Positions 12,301 to 22,711 of a stretch of DNA of 64,000 nucleotides are shown here, one piece after another (the stretch's first letter is position 1; each line of letters starts with the position of its first letter). The stretch is taken from assembly GCA_004794655.1 (NCBI GenBank), contig SMMW01000565.1, positions 2,498,001 through 2,562,000 on the forward strand. The letters are read 5' to 3'. Origin of the DNA: Marisa cornuarietis (Eukaryota; Mollusca; Gastropoda; Architaenioglossa; Ampullariidae). The position numbers and the translations under genes were made by a program. Under the pieces are notes generated by a model that worked only from the letters and a program-made list of their open reading frames with translations, had not been told where the DNA came from and searched no databases.

Positions 12301-15300
12301 GGACTTAAGGGTAGGTAAGGACCCTGCGAACCCTGTGTTAGGGTGTAATAGATATATATTGTAGGCACCTTACATAAGTAATTTGATTGCTAAAAAAAAA
12401 CTACCAATCTGTCCATGAGAATAAACTTGTGATAGTGAAAACATTTTTGTGTCAACACACGACCAAAACTGCTCACCACCTTTGTGTGTGACCTGGTTCC
12501 TACGTAAAGGAATTTTCTTTTTGAAAACGCGATAAGATTTCTTGTCTGTGGGAGCTAGAATCATACACTGAGAAAAAAATACTTACATTTAGATAGTAGT
12601 CCTCATATGAAATTGATGTGCCATTTGACTTCTGGAACGTGCAGGTTGGATTGAGATCCCAGCTGATGTCATCAACACGATAGGTTTTGTTGTTGTACCT
12701 GCAGCATAAAAGTGTTAACTATTTGAACAGCCTTTTTTCACATTTAGATATTATGAATGATAGCTATTTAAACAGCACCTGTTCCTGCAACATTATTTCA
12801 TGTTGCACGCATGTGCATTCACACCATCACAAATACATAAAAAATAAGTGCTATCCTTAGGGTTACAAGGACAAGATGGCCAGAGCTGTGATCAGAATAG
12901 GACTGAAGAGAACAAGCCAGATTGTAGATCTGAACAGAGTGTGATAGGTAGGATTGGGGAGCTATTAAGATACTTGAAACATTTTTAACTCCATCAATAC
13001 AAGCACCACCAAATACCACATGTAATGAGCCAAAGCCATGTCTTCTACCTTCCCTCTTTATGCTCTTTTTTAGAGCACGACACACTAGTAATGTACAGAA
13101 CCCAACAAATGGATAACTGCATAGCTGTATAATGTATGGACACTTTTTAAAATGACCAAGTGAACCTTTCTAAGCAGTCTGTTTAAAAACAATATAGCAA
13201 CAATCACATCAGTCAGCTAGGAAATCTCTGATTTGGCTGGGGTAGGAGAAGGACTAGAGAAATCCAGACCCACCTTGTCATGACAATGGCTCCAATTAAC
13301 TTTCTCTCGATGATTTTTTGCACATTTGGCAAATTCTGGGTTGTCAGTTCATATATCTGGTCCAAGACATTGTCATCACGAAGAATTTTGTGGGCCAGGT
13401 CACATGACAAAAGAACATCATTCTCATACTGCAGGACGGATGTGGCATAACCGGACATCACCTGCAGACTATGATTAAAATCATTCAATAAAGACTTGCA
13501 TTACCAAATAGATATAAATTGGTCAAAAAGACCTAGATATAAATCAGGTCAAAAAGGGAAGGCAAATTTTATTTACTGTTTACTCGTGTTAAAAATGTTT
13601 AACTGTGGAATTCTACCTTCCATCTTCTTAGTAAGTAGCAGGCACATTTAAGTGGGATGGAGTGGTGTCTAACTTACTGATGTTGCCTTATTTCCACTGG
13701 ATTGTCTGTGTTGAAGTAATGCCTTGCAATCTGCTTCAATCCCATCTGTGCAAGCATTCTGTGGGAAAAGGATATTTAAAAACTTTCATTAAAACTACTT
13801 CAACATTTTCACCAGAACACAGTTGGAGTTTTCCTTATCCTGCTGTCTTTTTCTCAAACAGGGTTTGTTCTGGTGTAACCAAACAAATTCCAAACAAAGA
13901 ACCAGCATCATGCTGCTTATTTCAGATCTTAGTTTTAAAGTGTCTTGAGCAAGGTTTTTCAGCAACTGCTTCTATGTCTGGATTCCAAAATATGTTAAGA
14001 TTCATTTATATATTTAAGTAAAAGAGGAAATATTTTTACCTTCTAAGAATGATATTCGCAACATGAATAAACTGTACACTCATCGGTGGTACCTCATTGG
14101 TTAGTTTGATGGTTATTTTAATCTGAGCATTGTCCCAGTTCCTCAGCGAGTACTTTTCATTCACCTATAACACATACGTAACAAGTCAACAGCACAAGTT
14201 TTAACATTTCTTTTTTTACAAAGGTTTCAGAACGAATATTTAGATTCTGTGATTTCTTCAGAAAGAGGGGATCATTGTGAGTAACCTCTGTGTCTGAGAA
14301 CTGTTTTTGCAATGGGGTCTTAAAAGGCTCAGACACACGCTGACCAAAAACAGTTTGGCAAACCTGTTTCATTAAAACAGAGGCTTTACCAAACACACTT
14401 GTCAACTGTTTCACTAACCAGCTTTTGGGAATATGAGTCACACAGGTAAACACCTAAGTATGCCATTTTGGAAACATCATGGGCAACAATTGCCTCCCCT
14501 TTTTAGTAACGATGGTGGAGTTCACAAGTGTTGATATGCTGATGCTAGTATTATATTTATATATATATATATCAAAGCAATAAAAGAAAAAATGATGGAT
14601 TAGACCGAGGAATGAAAAAAATAAAGCATCTGACCAATGCAGTCTTGTCTATCACATACCAGTCTGTGACTTCGTGTTATATTAACCCCTTTGTGACACA
14701 AAGGCTGGATGTATGGGCAGAATGAAGGTGAGAATGTGTAAGTTAGGAATGAAAGTGTTCATAGTTTCACCAAGTATTTAATACATGATCCACCTATAAT
14801 TCATATAATTATGTAGCAAACTTCACTCAGGCCCACAGCACCGAGGAAAGACGTGCCCGTCACCATCTTTATGTCTCACCTAGTTGAGACCGATGAATCA
14901 TAGCATGGTGGTATCAATAGACACTCTTTAAGGTGCGATACTAACCCCTTTTAATTAGCCACACCTAGACAAAGTTTTTTTTTTTTTTTTTGCTTGACCC
15001 AAATGTAAGAATATGTATTCTTAGATTTTTATTTTGCAACACTAAGATACAGGTGAAAGATGCAGGAATGTGTAAATAGTTTTAAACATATTAGTATAGT
15101 ACAAAATCAAGTTACAGATTTTTAGATTTAACCGGAGACAATCTGAGTACGGAGAAATTGCCTCCAAAAACTTCGTTATTCACTCGCCTTTGATCCGCCA
15201 ACACAGCAGCACTGGGACCCGCATCACTCTTACAAAAGTAAGATAACAGGCAGCTTGAGTATCATCTAACCCCCTTAGATCACTGTAGCCGGCACTCAAC

Positions 15301-18300
15301 TGTGACCCTGCTGTGAGCGACTTGCCGAAACAGCCGTCCATACAAAATCCATTGTGGTCACCTGATCGACTACGAGAATGTCCCACCGAGGTATGACTCT
15401 TGGATTCAAAACCTGGAGTATGTGTTCTTCGTGTGGTTTGGGATTTTGGGATCAAGGTTGATGGCCTGGTGAAGGACGAAAACTCTGAAGTATTGTGATT
15501 CAAAACTGTGAGTATCGTCATTGATGACTGGCATTTTGAAAAGGGACAGTGAGAACTTTTAGGATTGTGCCACAGTGCGAGCAAAGAATAGCCTTTAGAT
15601 ATTTTTTAATAGCAGGATGAGTTATCTGAGAATGATTTCCGGAGTTTACTAAAGGTAGAAGATATTGGGTATTTTGGAGTTTATGTGAGTGCTAGAACCC
15701 TGTGTTGATGTTTGCGAATTATTTCTGCTGTTGTGTATTGTGAAGTCCCAAGCCCACAGCTACAGAAAACATGACATGGGCAGCCTCAGGTAAATTGTCA
15801 GGTGCGAGTATGTTGGTAGAACCATTCGTGCTTTGCATATTTGCTGTCTACAGTTCTAATCAAACTCCATGTTGTGGATATATCTTCTGCCAGGGTTGTG
15901 TTTTGTAGACTAGTGAGTGAGTCATTTATAATTAGCCTAGTACTGACCGCAGTGTTTTATTGAAAAAGGAAAAAAATCAATTATATTAGGCGTATTTATA
16001 CTGTATAAATCACTTAGAAGGACTACAAATTTACTGGCAGATCACACTGAAAGTTTTATTATAGATTATGTTATCACTATATAACATTATAGCTATGGAT
16101 TAAGATCCTCTATCTCTCTCACACGCACACACACCATACAGGGTTCAAGTGGTATTATCCCCACCATCAGCATTTAGTACTTTAAAGAGTAATGATACAA
16201 AATTTTATAATAATGTGTAAAACAGGAAACAGGCATCAAACTAGTGCCAAACAGCTTTGCCAAAGCATTTGGGGGAAGCTTACCGCGTAGGTTATATGCT
16301 AAAGAGAAAACTCTTACGTTTGTTGCGTCTAAGCTATTAACAATGTGCTTTCTTTTTCTCGGTTTATTGTACATTTATACTTGTATTCTTTGCAGTCAAC
16401 ACATAATTTTACACTCCTTTAATATGAAATTTTACAATATATGTAAAACACTATAATCTTTATTTCAAAATTCTTCAGAACTAAAATATGGATAACCTCT
16501 CATTTAAAAATATGATTTTATCTAGAGTGAGAACTGTTCAGATTCGAGTTTTCAGTGAGGCTAGGACGCAATGACAAAAACAAAATATTAAGGAAAATGA
16601 AAGTTAGTGCTCTTGCTCTCACTATGACATGCAACAAACCTGTAAAGATTGTTGGCTCCTTCAGACACCTAGACAATGTTTTTGACTGCTGGCTTAAAAG
16701 GGATGTAACCACATTGTAAAACATGGTCAGAGAACAAAGTTTTTTTCTTCCACACAGCAATCTTTTATTGCTTTTATGAGTAATTCAAGTCTTCTGAAGT
16801 GGAAGAGTTGAGGGGATGTCTATAGCCGAAAATGTTCTAGCATGAAAGTTTGTTCCACTGAGTTTAGTTAAACATTATGCTGTGCCCAAATAGATAGATG
16901 CAATAGGTACTTAAAACTGAGCATCGGTTCTTAAATTATAATTGTTTACTAGGATTAATAAAGTTTATTTGTTATTCATTTCAGAAACTAAAATTCAACA
17001 GTAAAAATCAATACTTACAACATCGGGCAGCCGCTTAGGCAGATAAAGCACATGCCCATCAAATGCCTGTACATTTCCTAAGAACTCCCTATGAGGAGCC
17101 AGAAGTGCTTGCTTCAGTTTCCTGCTTTCTATTGGTGGCATGAAGTCCACATGATACTGATACAGGGTCCAATCTGGAGCTGTTGTCAACCGGAAGCTGT
17201 TGGAAAGTACCTGTATTTTGTTGCCTGCTGTGCCTGTAATAAAAAAAAATATCTTAAACAATTAAAATCTTCAACAAATATGAACTGAGCATGCATTAGT
17301 GCACAAATATTTGTGAAATTATATATAATGCTGCCGCATTTTGCTGGAGTTTATAAGATTACACCTACTACATCCACAGCCCGACCATCAGTTTGTGCTC
17401 TATCATGACTTTTTGGCAAAATTCACTTTAAAAAGTACGTCTTAAAATAGACGGCTTTTGGGCGACCATTAACCCTATACAGTGAAACCTCAATTTTCAT
17501 TGACTTTGGTTATCAATGATTTTTTCCCAAAAAAAATTGTCTTGGTTTTCGTTGGTTGCCCACATGACCTTGGTGCTAATGTTGTGAAAACAGAGGGTGA
17601 CCCACACGTTCTCCTGCTCAGTGAGGCATTACTTCTCATTTCGTAAGCACCACCCCGCATGACCAGCTGAACAATTCCATTACATTTCAGTTTTTGTGAA
17701 TGTTTTTATTGATTGCAAGTGCTAATATTACAAATACATGTACCCTAAGATTTATCTGGTGCGCACCCATTGAAATTTAAAAAATCTGTTCACATATAAG
17801 CTGCACTGGTGTATTTAGCTGCAAATACATAAAAATATGCTACATCTTAGGCATTCCAGTTCCTTTTGCCATGAAGCAGGGTTGAAGAACATTCACAAAC
17901 AGCTCATCCAAAAATTACCCAGAATCTGAAAAATCTGCTAACAAGCTGCATCGTTTAATCCGCATGATTTAAAGCTGAGGAAAAAGCTTGTGGCTAATAG
18001 TCCAAAATATATGGCAAGTGATTACAGCATATACAATATTCGGGGAAACGTGTTTATTTTGCGTACATAACCCATGGAAATCTCACCGTTTCTGTTTAGT
18101 GTTTCCCTTGCTCATAAATAAACCCTTTCCCTTTAGTTCCACCATGGGATCGAAGGAAGTTTCCAGAGAAAGCGGACTTTTACATTAGTCTTTCATATTC
18201 ATTTTATATTCATTTCTTATTGTTATTAGTATTAAACAATATATTTATTCTCTATAAAATGTGGATTTCATATGAATTTTGGAACCTCTACAATGAATTA

Positions 18301-21300
18301 ATTTGTTTGCATTGATTCATATGGAAATAATTACCTTGGTTTCAGATTTTGCTGATAGTTTTAACATTATTGACAAAATAAATGTTTCACTATATTATGA
18401 TTTTTTGCAGAAATCATGTAAAATAAATTAGGTTGCTTGTTTATTGGGTCACTGGTCATTGCAACTTCAACCACATCGCTCCATTCACCCTTAGTCAAAT
18501 TGCCCCTGCAATGACATCTTCCCAACACGATGAATCCATTAACCCTCTTAGATACTATAACAATCACTGAAAACGACAGTAGAAGATATTTGTTTTTATT
18601 ATTGCTACTCTCAAGTAAACAAGAAACCTAAATATTTTTGGAAAGGAGACAGCTTGAACTTGGCAATAAAAGTAATGAAAATTTCCAACTTTCACTTCTG
18701 AGACAGCAGTAATCCCCCAAAAAATTTCACAGTTCACTATTTTTTTTTTTAAATCAACACATCCATGTGGACTACAGGCCTTCATCGACAACATCGGCAA
18801 AAACCTTCTCCATTAATTAGTAACAACAAACTGGTACAAATATCTTAGAAATTGTTGGCAAAGTGAATTTTAACAGACTCTTTATTGGTGTCACCATATA
18901 GTCATCCTTGGAGGGATAACTCAATGCGTCACTCATTTTTTAAAGAAAAAAAAATTGCAAATGTCTCAGAACATCTTAAAAATGACTCGAAAACTGCTGG
19001 AAGGCCTGAGAATAGATACAAACTTTCTGTTTGGTTGGTTTTAACCAGATCAACCAACAGGAGAGCTTTTCTTGGGTCATGTAAGCAGAGCCATGTTTGA
19101 GGCTCATTGTACTTAGAGGGTTAATGTTCAAACCATGAATCGATCTCTGATGACAGAAGTAGCAAATAATGTCAATCATTGCCAACAGAGCCATTTGTTT
19201 AAACAAGCTGAGTTACTATCTTGAAGAAAAATGGCTGCTTGGCAAGAAATATACAAAGGACAATTTACACAATCGCACATAAAGTGATTTTCTCTTAAAT
19301 ATGGTAATTATTCTGACTTCAGTTTGGAGGTTCATATTAATAATGTGTAGATATTCTGCTTAAATCTCATAATAGAGCATAAATGTAATCTACTCTTAAA
19401 CTGATGTTTAAAACTAAAGTGCCGCATCGCGTGTTCAAAAGTGCGCCAGCCACGGGATTTTTGTGGGCGCATGGTCGCGCTGACTTTCAGACTATGCGCC
19501 CCTCAGCGAAATTTTGCGGGAATCTCGCAAGGCCGCAGCCTAGAAATTACCTCTGTGTTGGCATGTGACTGTCAAAGGTACAAATATTGTTTCTAAAATC
19601 TGTAGCCACATTTTGGTTTGGTAGATGTTAGCGCATTGATCTATGATCTGTGTGAACCAAAGGTATCCCACAATCGGAAGATTTTGCTGGTCTGTGGGTT
19701 CACGCATCACAGGTCCGATGTTATTTTGACTTTTCCCAATAAATACCAAAGAAAATTTTTTTTGTCAGAAATAGGTTAAAAATACAAAAGAATAAAAAAA
19801 AAGTACTATAGTATGCTTTATAAGCAAGAATTTAGCATGAAATAAGCTTGTTTAGTGCAGGCTTATATTTTTGTCTCAACACATTTATTGCACTATTAAC
19901 ACAACCTGTTGAATTTTAAAATATTATTCTGATAACGTTTACAGCCAACATTAACATTCTTCTGTAACATAAAAAATTTACAACAAAGATTTAGTCTTGG
20001 CATGTAAATAAAATTAATCCAGTAACAAGGAGTAGTTACCTCTCTTGTTCTGTCTCACGTGCTCAGCCCTGTAGTATCTTGTCTTAACAAGAGCTGCTTC
20101 TTCCTCGGCCTCTCCACCAGCTCCCATCTCAAGCCTAGCAAGTTCTTCCACTGCCACTCTTGTTGCTGCACCACCATTATTACCTCCAGGCCTGGCCACT
20201 GCCTGTCCCCCTCGATATGCAGCACGACCACTTGCACTTGCTGGAGTCTCCTCTTGTGTAACTACACCTTGAGGCTGGGGGACCTGCACAGGTGGGGGTT
20301 GTTGCTGGAAAAAAAAAGCGTGTCAAGGGATGCACTTTCTGATGGCTTGGTGATTTGACCATCAGTCAATTCGACCACTGCCTATGGTCGATTCAATCAA
20401 ATCATCGCTTATGTGAACATTTGGCCACAAAATAATTTCATTTCGATGTACTCCACTTTCTTATTTTTGTTGATGCATGTCCATCTTGCGTGTGTGTGTG
20501 TGTGTGTGGGAGAGAGAGAGAGAGAGAGAGAAAGAGGATTCAAATCAACATAAGTCTGTTTTCTTCAAGTGAACAAAAACACCTTTCCATTTTCAACACT
20601 TTTTGTTTGTAGAAACAAAGGAGTTGTACGAACAGTATGGCTGGGCCAATGCCGATTACTCTGCTACTGCATAAAGCTAGAACTGTTTGGGTTTTTAAAT
20701 TTTTCTACTCATTCATAGGTTGCACTGCACCGCATCTAACGTCTACTTTTCATTCGATAACAATGGTGGCTGACCTATGTATATCACTTGACTAATTTAT
20801 ATTTTTAAAAACGTTCATTTACTTTAGTACACATACAACGAGCAATGAATGTGACATTACACTAAATAGTAACTTCGGTATTTAGAGGTCAAACTGGTTC
20901 GTGCATGGTTGAATCGGCTTGGTCAAATTGGAAAACGGTTAGACCAAAAGCCAAACTCTTTTTTAGATCAGTACATTAGGCAAGTGCACATTTCAACAAT
21001 GTAGTACAAGAACACCAATCATTTATGGAAGAGAAGCAGATGAGAAAATAAGACTTACAAAATAAAATTGTAACAGATAAAGCACAGGCAACACAAAATG
21101 TTTTTCCTGAACAAACAGTACTTCCAAGAATACAAAGTAAACACAGCCATCAGGTCTTAGGGTTTTTTCCTCAGGCAGCAGGTGAAATCACAACCAATAT
21201 GAGAGAAGTACCTGGCCTCCAGGCCTGTGCGGTTGTTCCTGACTGTCACCAGTTCCCCTTGCCCGACCACGCGCTCTTCCTCGAGCCCTCCCAGTTGAAC

Positions 21301-21304
21301 TCAT
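357..21304 (-). CDS. PIWIL1: Piwi-like protein 1, copy A, exons 1-13 (C-terminal exons lie outside the window)
   Basis: Tandem paralogue of the complete piwi gene at 41857-59305. Exons on the minus strand: 21304-21212, 20304-20040, 17233-17019, 14164-14040, 13758-13678, 13468-13274, 12698-12587, 5207-5084, 3197-3080, 2886-2769, 1329-1142, 905-754, 481-357. Splice sites and phases match copy B; exon 1 is one codon and exon 2 two codons shorter. The 1911 nt give 637 open residues ending at the DIP motif just before the catalytic PIWI exons, so slicer competence cannot be judged here. Exons 3, 4, 6-11 and 13 encode the same protein as copy B. Changes: Q-P-H-R-P-G-G-Q at the end of exon 1, SAS for QPGGS plus point changes in exon 2, M for V and P for A in exon 5, and L-S-V-R-E for V-C-V-R-Q in exon 12. 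Intron 7 is expanded by a 6.8 kb transposon nest. No inactivating change is visible, so it is probably functional if exons 14-18 exist to the left. Confidence 0.93.
1890..2330. repeat. Non-coding LINE-like fragment in intron 10, shared by both piwi copies
   Basis: The stretch contains GAGAGTTCCACTGCTTAGCA followed by text resembling the reverse complement of L2-type 3' coding sequence. It has no useful reading frame. The same sequence is at about 47590-48000, so it predates the duplication. Class assignment is tentative. Confidence 0.3.
3263..3502. mobile_element. piggyBac-like MITE (240 bp, TTAA target duplication)
   Basis: Terminal inverted repeats TCCTCTTGGTTC and GAACCAAGAGGG match at 11 of 12 positions and are flanked on both sides by TTAA (3259-3262 and 3503-3506). 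Copy B has the empty site with a single TTAA at 48954-48957. The element has no coding capacity. The interior, including the GACGACAG and TTTTTATTATTGCTG stretches, recurs at 18555-18710, 37895-38105 and 56945-57060. The TTAA duplication and CCY-type ends are the hallmark of piggyBac-mobilised elements. Confidence 0.8.
5713..7413 (-). mobile_element. TIR element with 16-bp ends CAGAGGTAATTCTAGG, carrying a hAT C-terminal relic
   Basis: The ends at 5713-5728 and 7398-7413 are perfect inverted repeats. On the minus strand, about 6344-6000 in two frames gives [10 protein letters not shown], then NADCERG, then [13 protein letters not shown]. This pattern resembles the C-terminal dimerisation region of ZNF862-like hAT transposases, here with a frameshift near 6130. 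The flanks show no clear target duplication, so the element may have lost sequence around its ends. It contains the 7145-7413 segment that is dispersed elsewhere in the window. Confidence 0.6.
7414..9430 (-). pseudogene. Degenerate hAT-superfamily transposase of the outer element
   Basis: Minus-strand fragments read in order. A zinc-finger-like N-terminus (about 9320-9050) contains [15 protein letters not shown] and [12 protein letters not shown], with an in-frame TGA at about 9203. A probable intron (donor near 9044, acceptor near 8222) follows. The core contains [18 protein letters not shown], then [12 protein letters not shown] (catalytic-type Asp), then an in-frame TAA at about 7865, [19 protein letters not shown], a frameshift near 7680, then [13 protein letters not shown] and [16 protein letters not shown]. 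It breaks off at 7414, where the nested element begins. These are signatures of a hAT transposase family common in fish and molluscs. The stops and frameshift mean it is dead. Confidence 0.75.
9462..12142 (+). mobile_element. Young autonomous-type hAT transposon (2681 bp)
   Basis: Terminal inverted repeats CAGGGGTGTCAAAC are perfect over 14 bp at both ends, flanked by a perfect 8-bp target duplication AATTAGAA (9454-9461 and 12143-12150). It is inserted into the older hAT-type element at 5549-12335. It contains one transposase reading region on the plus strand (10128-11940) broken by a single frameshift. Intact ends, a perfect target duplication and little coding decay indicate recent arrival, after the piwi duplication. 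Confidence 0.93.
10128..11940 (+). pseudogene. hAT transposase (GTF2IRD2/ZBED-like) with one frameshift
   Basis: Frame 1 (10128-10448) starts [14 protein letters not shown] and has a C2H2-type DNA-binding finger: CLLCGD, then LRRHYQTKH. It continues in a second frame from about 10431 to the TAA at 11940, about 500 residues. That part contains the catalytic LAVDESTD motif, LTTDGAPAM, the [10 protein letters not shown]-x-x-H motif, [13 protein letters not shown], and the C-terminal [19 protein letters not shown] dimerisation block with its conserved Glu. The two frames join within VA/QEIANSA at about 10432-10440, consistent with a loss of about two bases. All conserved acidic residues appear present, so this is a nearly intact gene disabled by one lesion, or by an assembly error. 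Confidence 0.88.
14640..15790. repeat. Dispersed about 1.2 kb non-coding repeat, copy 1 (intron 3 of piwi A)
   Basis: Runs from the TTAACCCCTTTGTGACAC area to GGGCAGCCTCAGG. It shares the ACTCAGGCCCA block, an AGACCGATGAATCAT-like block, an AAAACTGTGAGTATC block and the GGGCAGCCTCAGG end with 43100-44340. Copy B (53640-54000) has only its two ends, and the interior equivalent to about 15020-15775 is missing. No coding potential was recognised; its class is unknown. Confidence 0.5.
17479..18355. mobile_element. Possible degraded Tigger/mariner-like element in intron 2 of piwi A
   Basis: Begins CAGTGAAACCTCAATTTTCA after TA, resembling Tigger/pogo terminal repeats. A TACCTTGGTTT stretch near 18335 could be the other, decayed end. 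The same structure is seen in copy B from about 55310 to 55980, where the middle is shorter. There is no coding sequence, and the class call rests on one terminus only. Confidence 0.3.
18543..19120. mobile_element. piggyBac-like MITE (578 bp) in intron 2 of piwi A
   Basis: CCCTCTTAGATAC at the left and GTACTTAGAGGG at the right form imperfect inverted ends, flanked by TTAA at 18539-18542 and 19121-19124. The interior shares the GACAGTAGAAGATATTTG and ATTTTTGGAAAGGAGA blocks with the elements at 3263-3502 and 37895-38105. Copy B retains the left end (56152-56166), but there a Tigger-like element has landed inside it. Confidence 0.65.
19418..19555. mobile_element. Short 3' fragment of the CAGAGG-end transposon family
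   Basis: 138 bp ending CTAGAAATTACCTCTG and matching 7278-7413. It is present only in copy A; the matching place in copy B (about 57735) lacks it. Confidence 0.7.
20489..20535. repeat. (TG)n(AG)n microsatellite
   Basis: About 20 bases of TG followed by about 28 bases of AG. The matching site in copy B (58680-58715) is shorter and interrupted. Confidence 0.95.
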
Positions 21305-21739
21305 TTCCACTAGCAACAGAAAAACAAGTCACCACTTCTTTATAGATCAACTTTGATATCTATAACATTATTTGCGGGCCATACATTGGTCAATCTGTAG
21401 TTTCACCACAGTCTGCCAACACTTTCACAACTTTTGTACTTCTAAAGTGTTTGTGTTTCAAGGAAGTTCTGGCAATCTCATTCTCACATATTAGAAAAAG
21501 TCAAGAATGTACATGCATGAGATGTACATTTTCATACCTTTTCCACAAACATTACTCTTTGCACTAATCAACACAGTTGTCAATTGTTGTGAATATAGCC
21601 AATTGACTAGTCCATCTGCTCTTCTTCTGCAGATTTATCCTTTCTTGGCTGTTTTACTTAATATCCTATTACTTGTCTGCATAGTTGTTTCTCCTTCTCT
21701 CCTCTGTATTCTATTATCTGTGTTGCCTACAAGTTCTAA

Positions 21740-21815
21740 GCGCTGAGCCTGCCCCTCATTAAGCACGTTGATGCACTATATAAATCACGTTTATTGTTAT
21801 TATTATAATACTCTG
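21740..21815 (+). repeat. L2-like retroposon 3' tail
   Basis: GCACTATATAAATCACG followed by a TTATTATTATAATA microsatellite tail, the usual end of many L2-type LINEs and their SINEs. It is shared with copy B at about 60515-60575, so it is older than the duplication. The related GCGCTATATAAATC tail occurs at about 32260. Confidence 0.45.
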
Positions 21816-21836
21816 CGCCTGTGTTAAAATGTCAGA

Positions 21837-22711
21837 ATGTTGCTAAATGGACCAGCTAATGACTCGAGCAGTTCAACCAAAAAGCATACCAAGAGCCACC
21901 ACTTGGGCGTGAAAGTGAAGCCTCGCGGACCCGTATGTAACCGCGACCACGCCCCCTGTACCAATGATCGGTGCTCATGCGAGGAGGCCGGGTGGGTCAT
22001 GGTGCGCTGCGCCGAGTTGTCACAATTCTCGAACTAGAGGTTTTCAATTGTTCTCTTTTCCCAAAGATGGAGAGAGGTCACTATATTATTTCCTTTCTTT
22101 AGTAGATTTAACCAGTCGCATTTATTTTTGGTTCTGTCACATATGCTGCTGCTTAGCAGTATCACTAGTCTTGTGTTGCCATTGCCATAGATGTAAGAAG
22201 TGGGTGCAAAACTGCCGGCGAAGCGATCTGTTGGGCCAGCCGGCATCTATTTGAACGCGCCAGGTAATGGAGGTTGGTCTTATCATGCAAAGTGCAAGAA
22301 GCAACTGCATCCCAGACAGAGAACTTTCTCATGACACTGAACAACATCAGTACTCAGTGCACTCCAGCGATTTCTGATGCAAGATGTGAGCGAAGAGAAA
22401 GATGTGAAATCTCCCAGTTTACTTTTACCAACTCTGCCGAGGAACTATCGATTCCTGAGGACAATATTTTAACTTACATTTCTGCTTACATAGCTAAAAA
22501 GGTCCAAAAGAAAGTATGTCCAGAATGTAAACAAATCATTATGGGAAAACAAGAACGAACTGTAAGAGAGACCCTGTTGTCAATTAAGCAGGTACCTCAT
22601 GCTAACTATGGGCTAGTAGTCCCAACACCTCAGCTGGTAACGTTTGTGGGTGTATATACCTACTTGAAACGTTTCATTTTATTTTGTTTTCTTGTTTTTC
22701 TTCTACATTAG
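21837..22711 (+). pseudogene. THAP-domain/P-element-like transposase remnant upstream of piwi A
   Basis: Divergent from piwi A. A THAP-type zinc-finger half is read at about 21988-22078 (WCAAPSCHNSRTRG, then FSFPKDGER). If a GT...AG intron (about 22079-22190) is removed, it continues in frame with CKKWVQNCRRSDL, matching the THAP consensus. It then hits a stop (about 22250). Further on (about 22350-22640) comes ILTYISAYIAKKVQKKVCPEC, a C-terminal block typical of P-element/THAP9-like transposases, followed by PHANYGLVVPTPQLV. The catalytic middle is missing. Decayed transposon or a broken domesticated gene; I favour the former. Confidence 0.6.

Larger units (their letters stand above)
5549..12335. 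mobile_element. Composite hAT-type element in intron 7 of piwi copy A, with nested insertions
   Basis: Starts CAGGGTTCCCAGGG and ends CCCTGCGAACCCTG, giving 14-bp terminal inverted repeats with one mismatch. It is flanked by TGTTA (5544-5548 and 12336-12340, possibly GTGTTA). The empty site is intact in copy B near 51000 (GGATAGGTGTTAGGG). Both ends carry arrays of a GTAAGGAC-like subterminal motif (5580-5625 and 12190-12325), typical of transposase binding regions. Inside are a minus-strand transposase relic (7414-9430), a second TIR element (5713-7413) and a complete younger hAT (9462-12142). A 5-6 bp rather than 8-bp target duplication is unusual for hAT, although subgroups with short duplications are known. 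Confidence 0.8.

Noticed and set aside
15180..15584. 134-codon minus-strand frame
   Set aside because: Inside a dispersed repeat; the frame is not kept in the related copy at 43100-44340.
20059..20358. Plus-strand 99-codon frame, also at 58241-58540
   Set aside because: Antisense shadow of piwi exon 2 (Gly/Ala/Glu-rich codons reversed).
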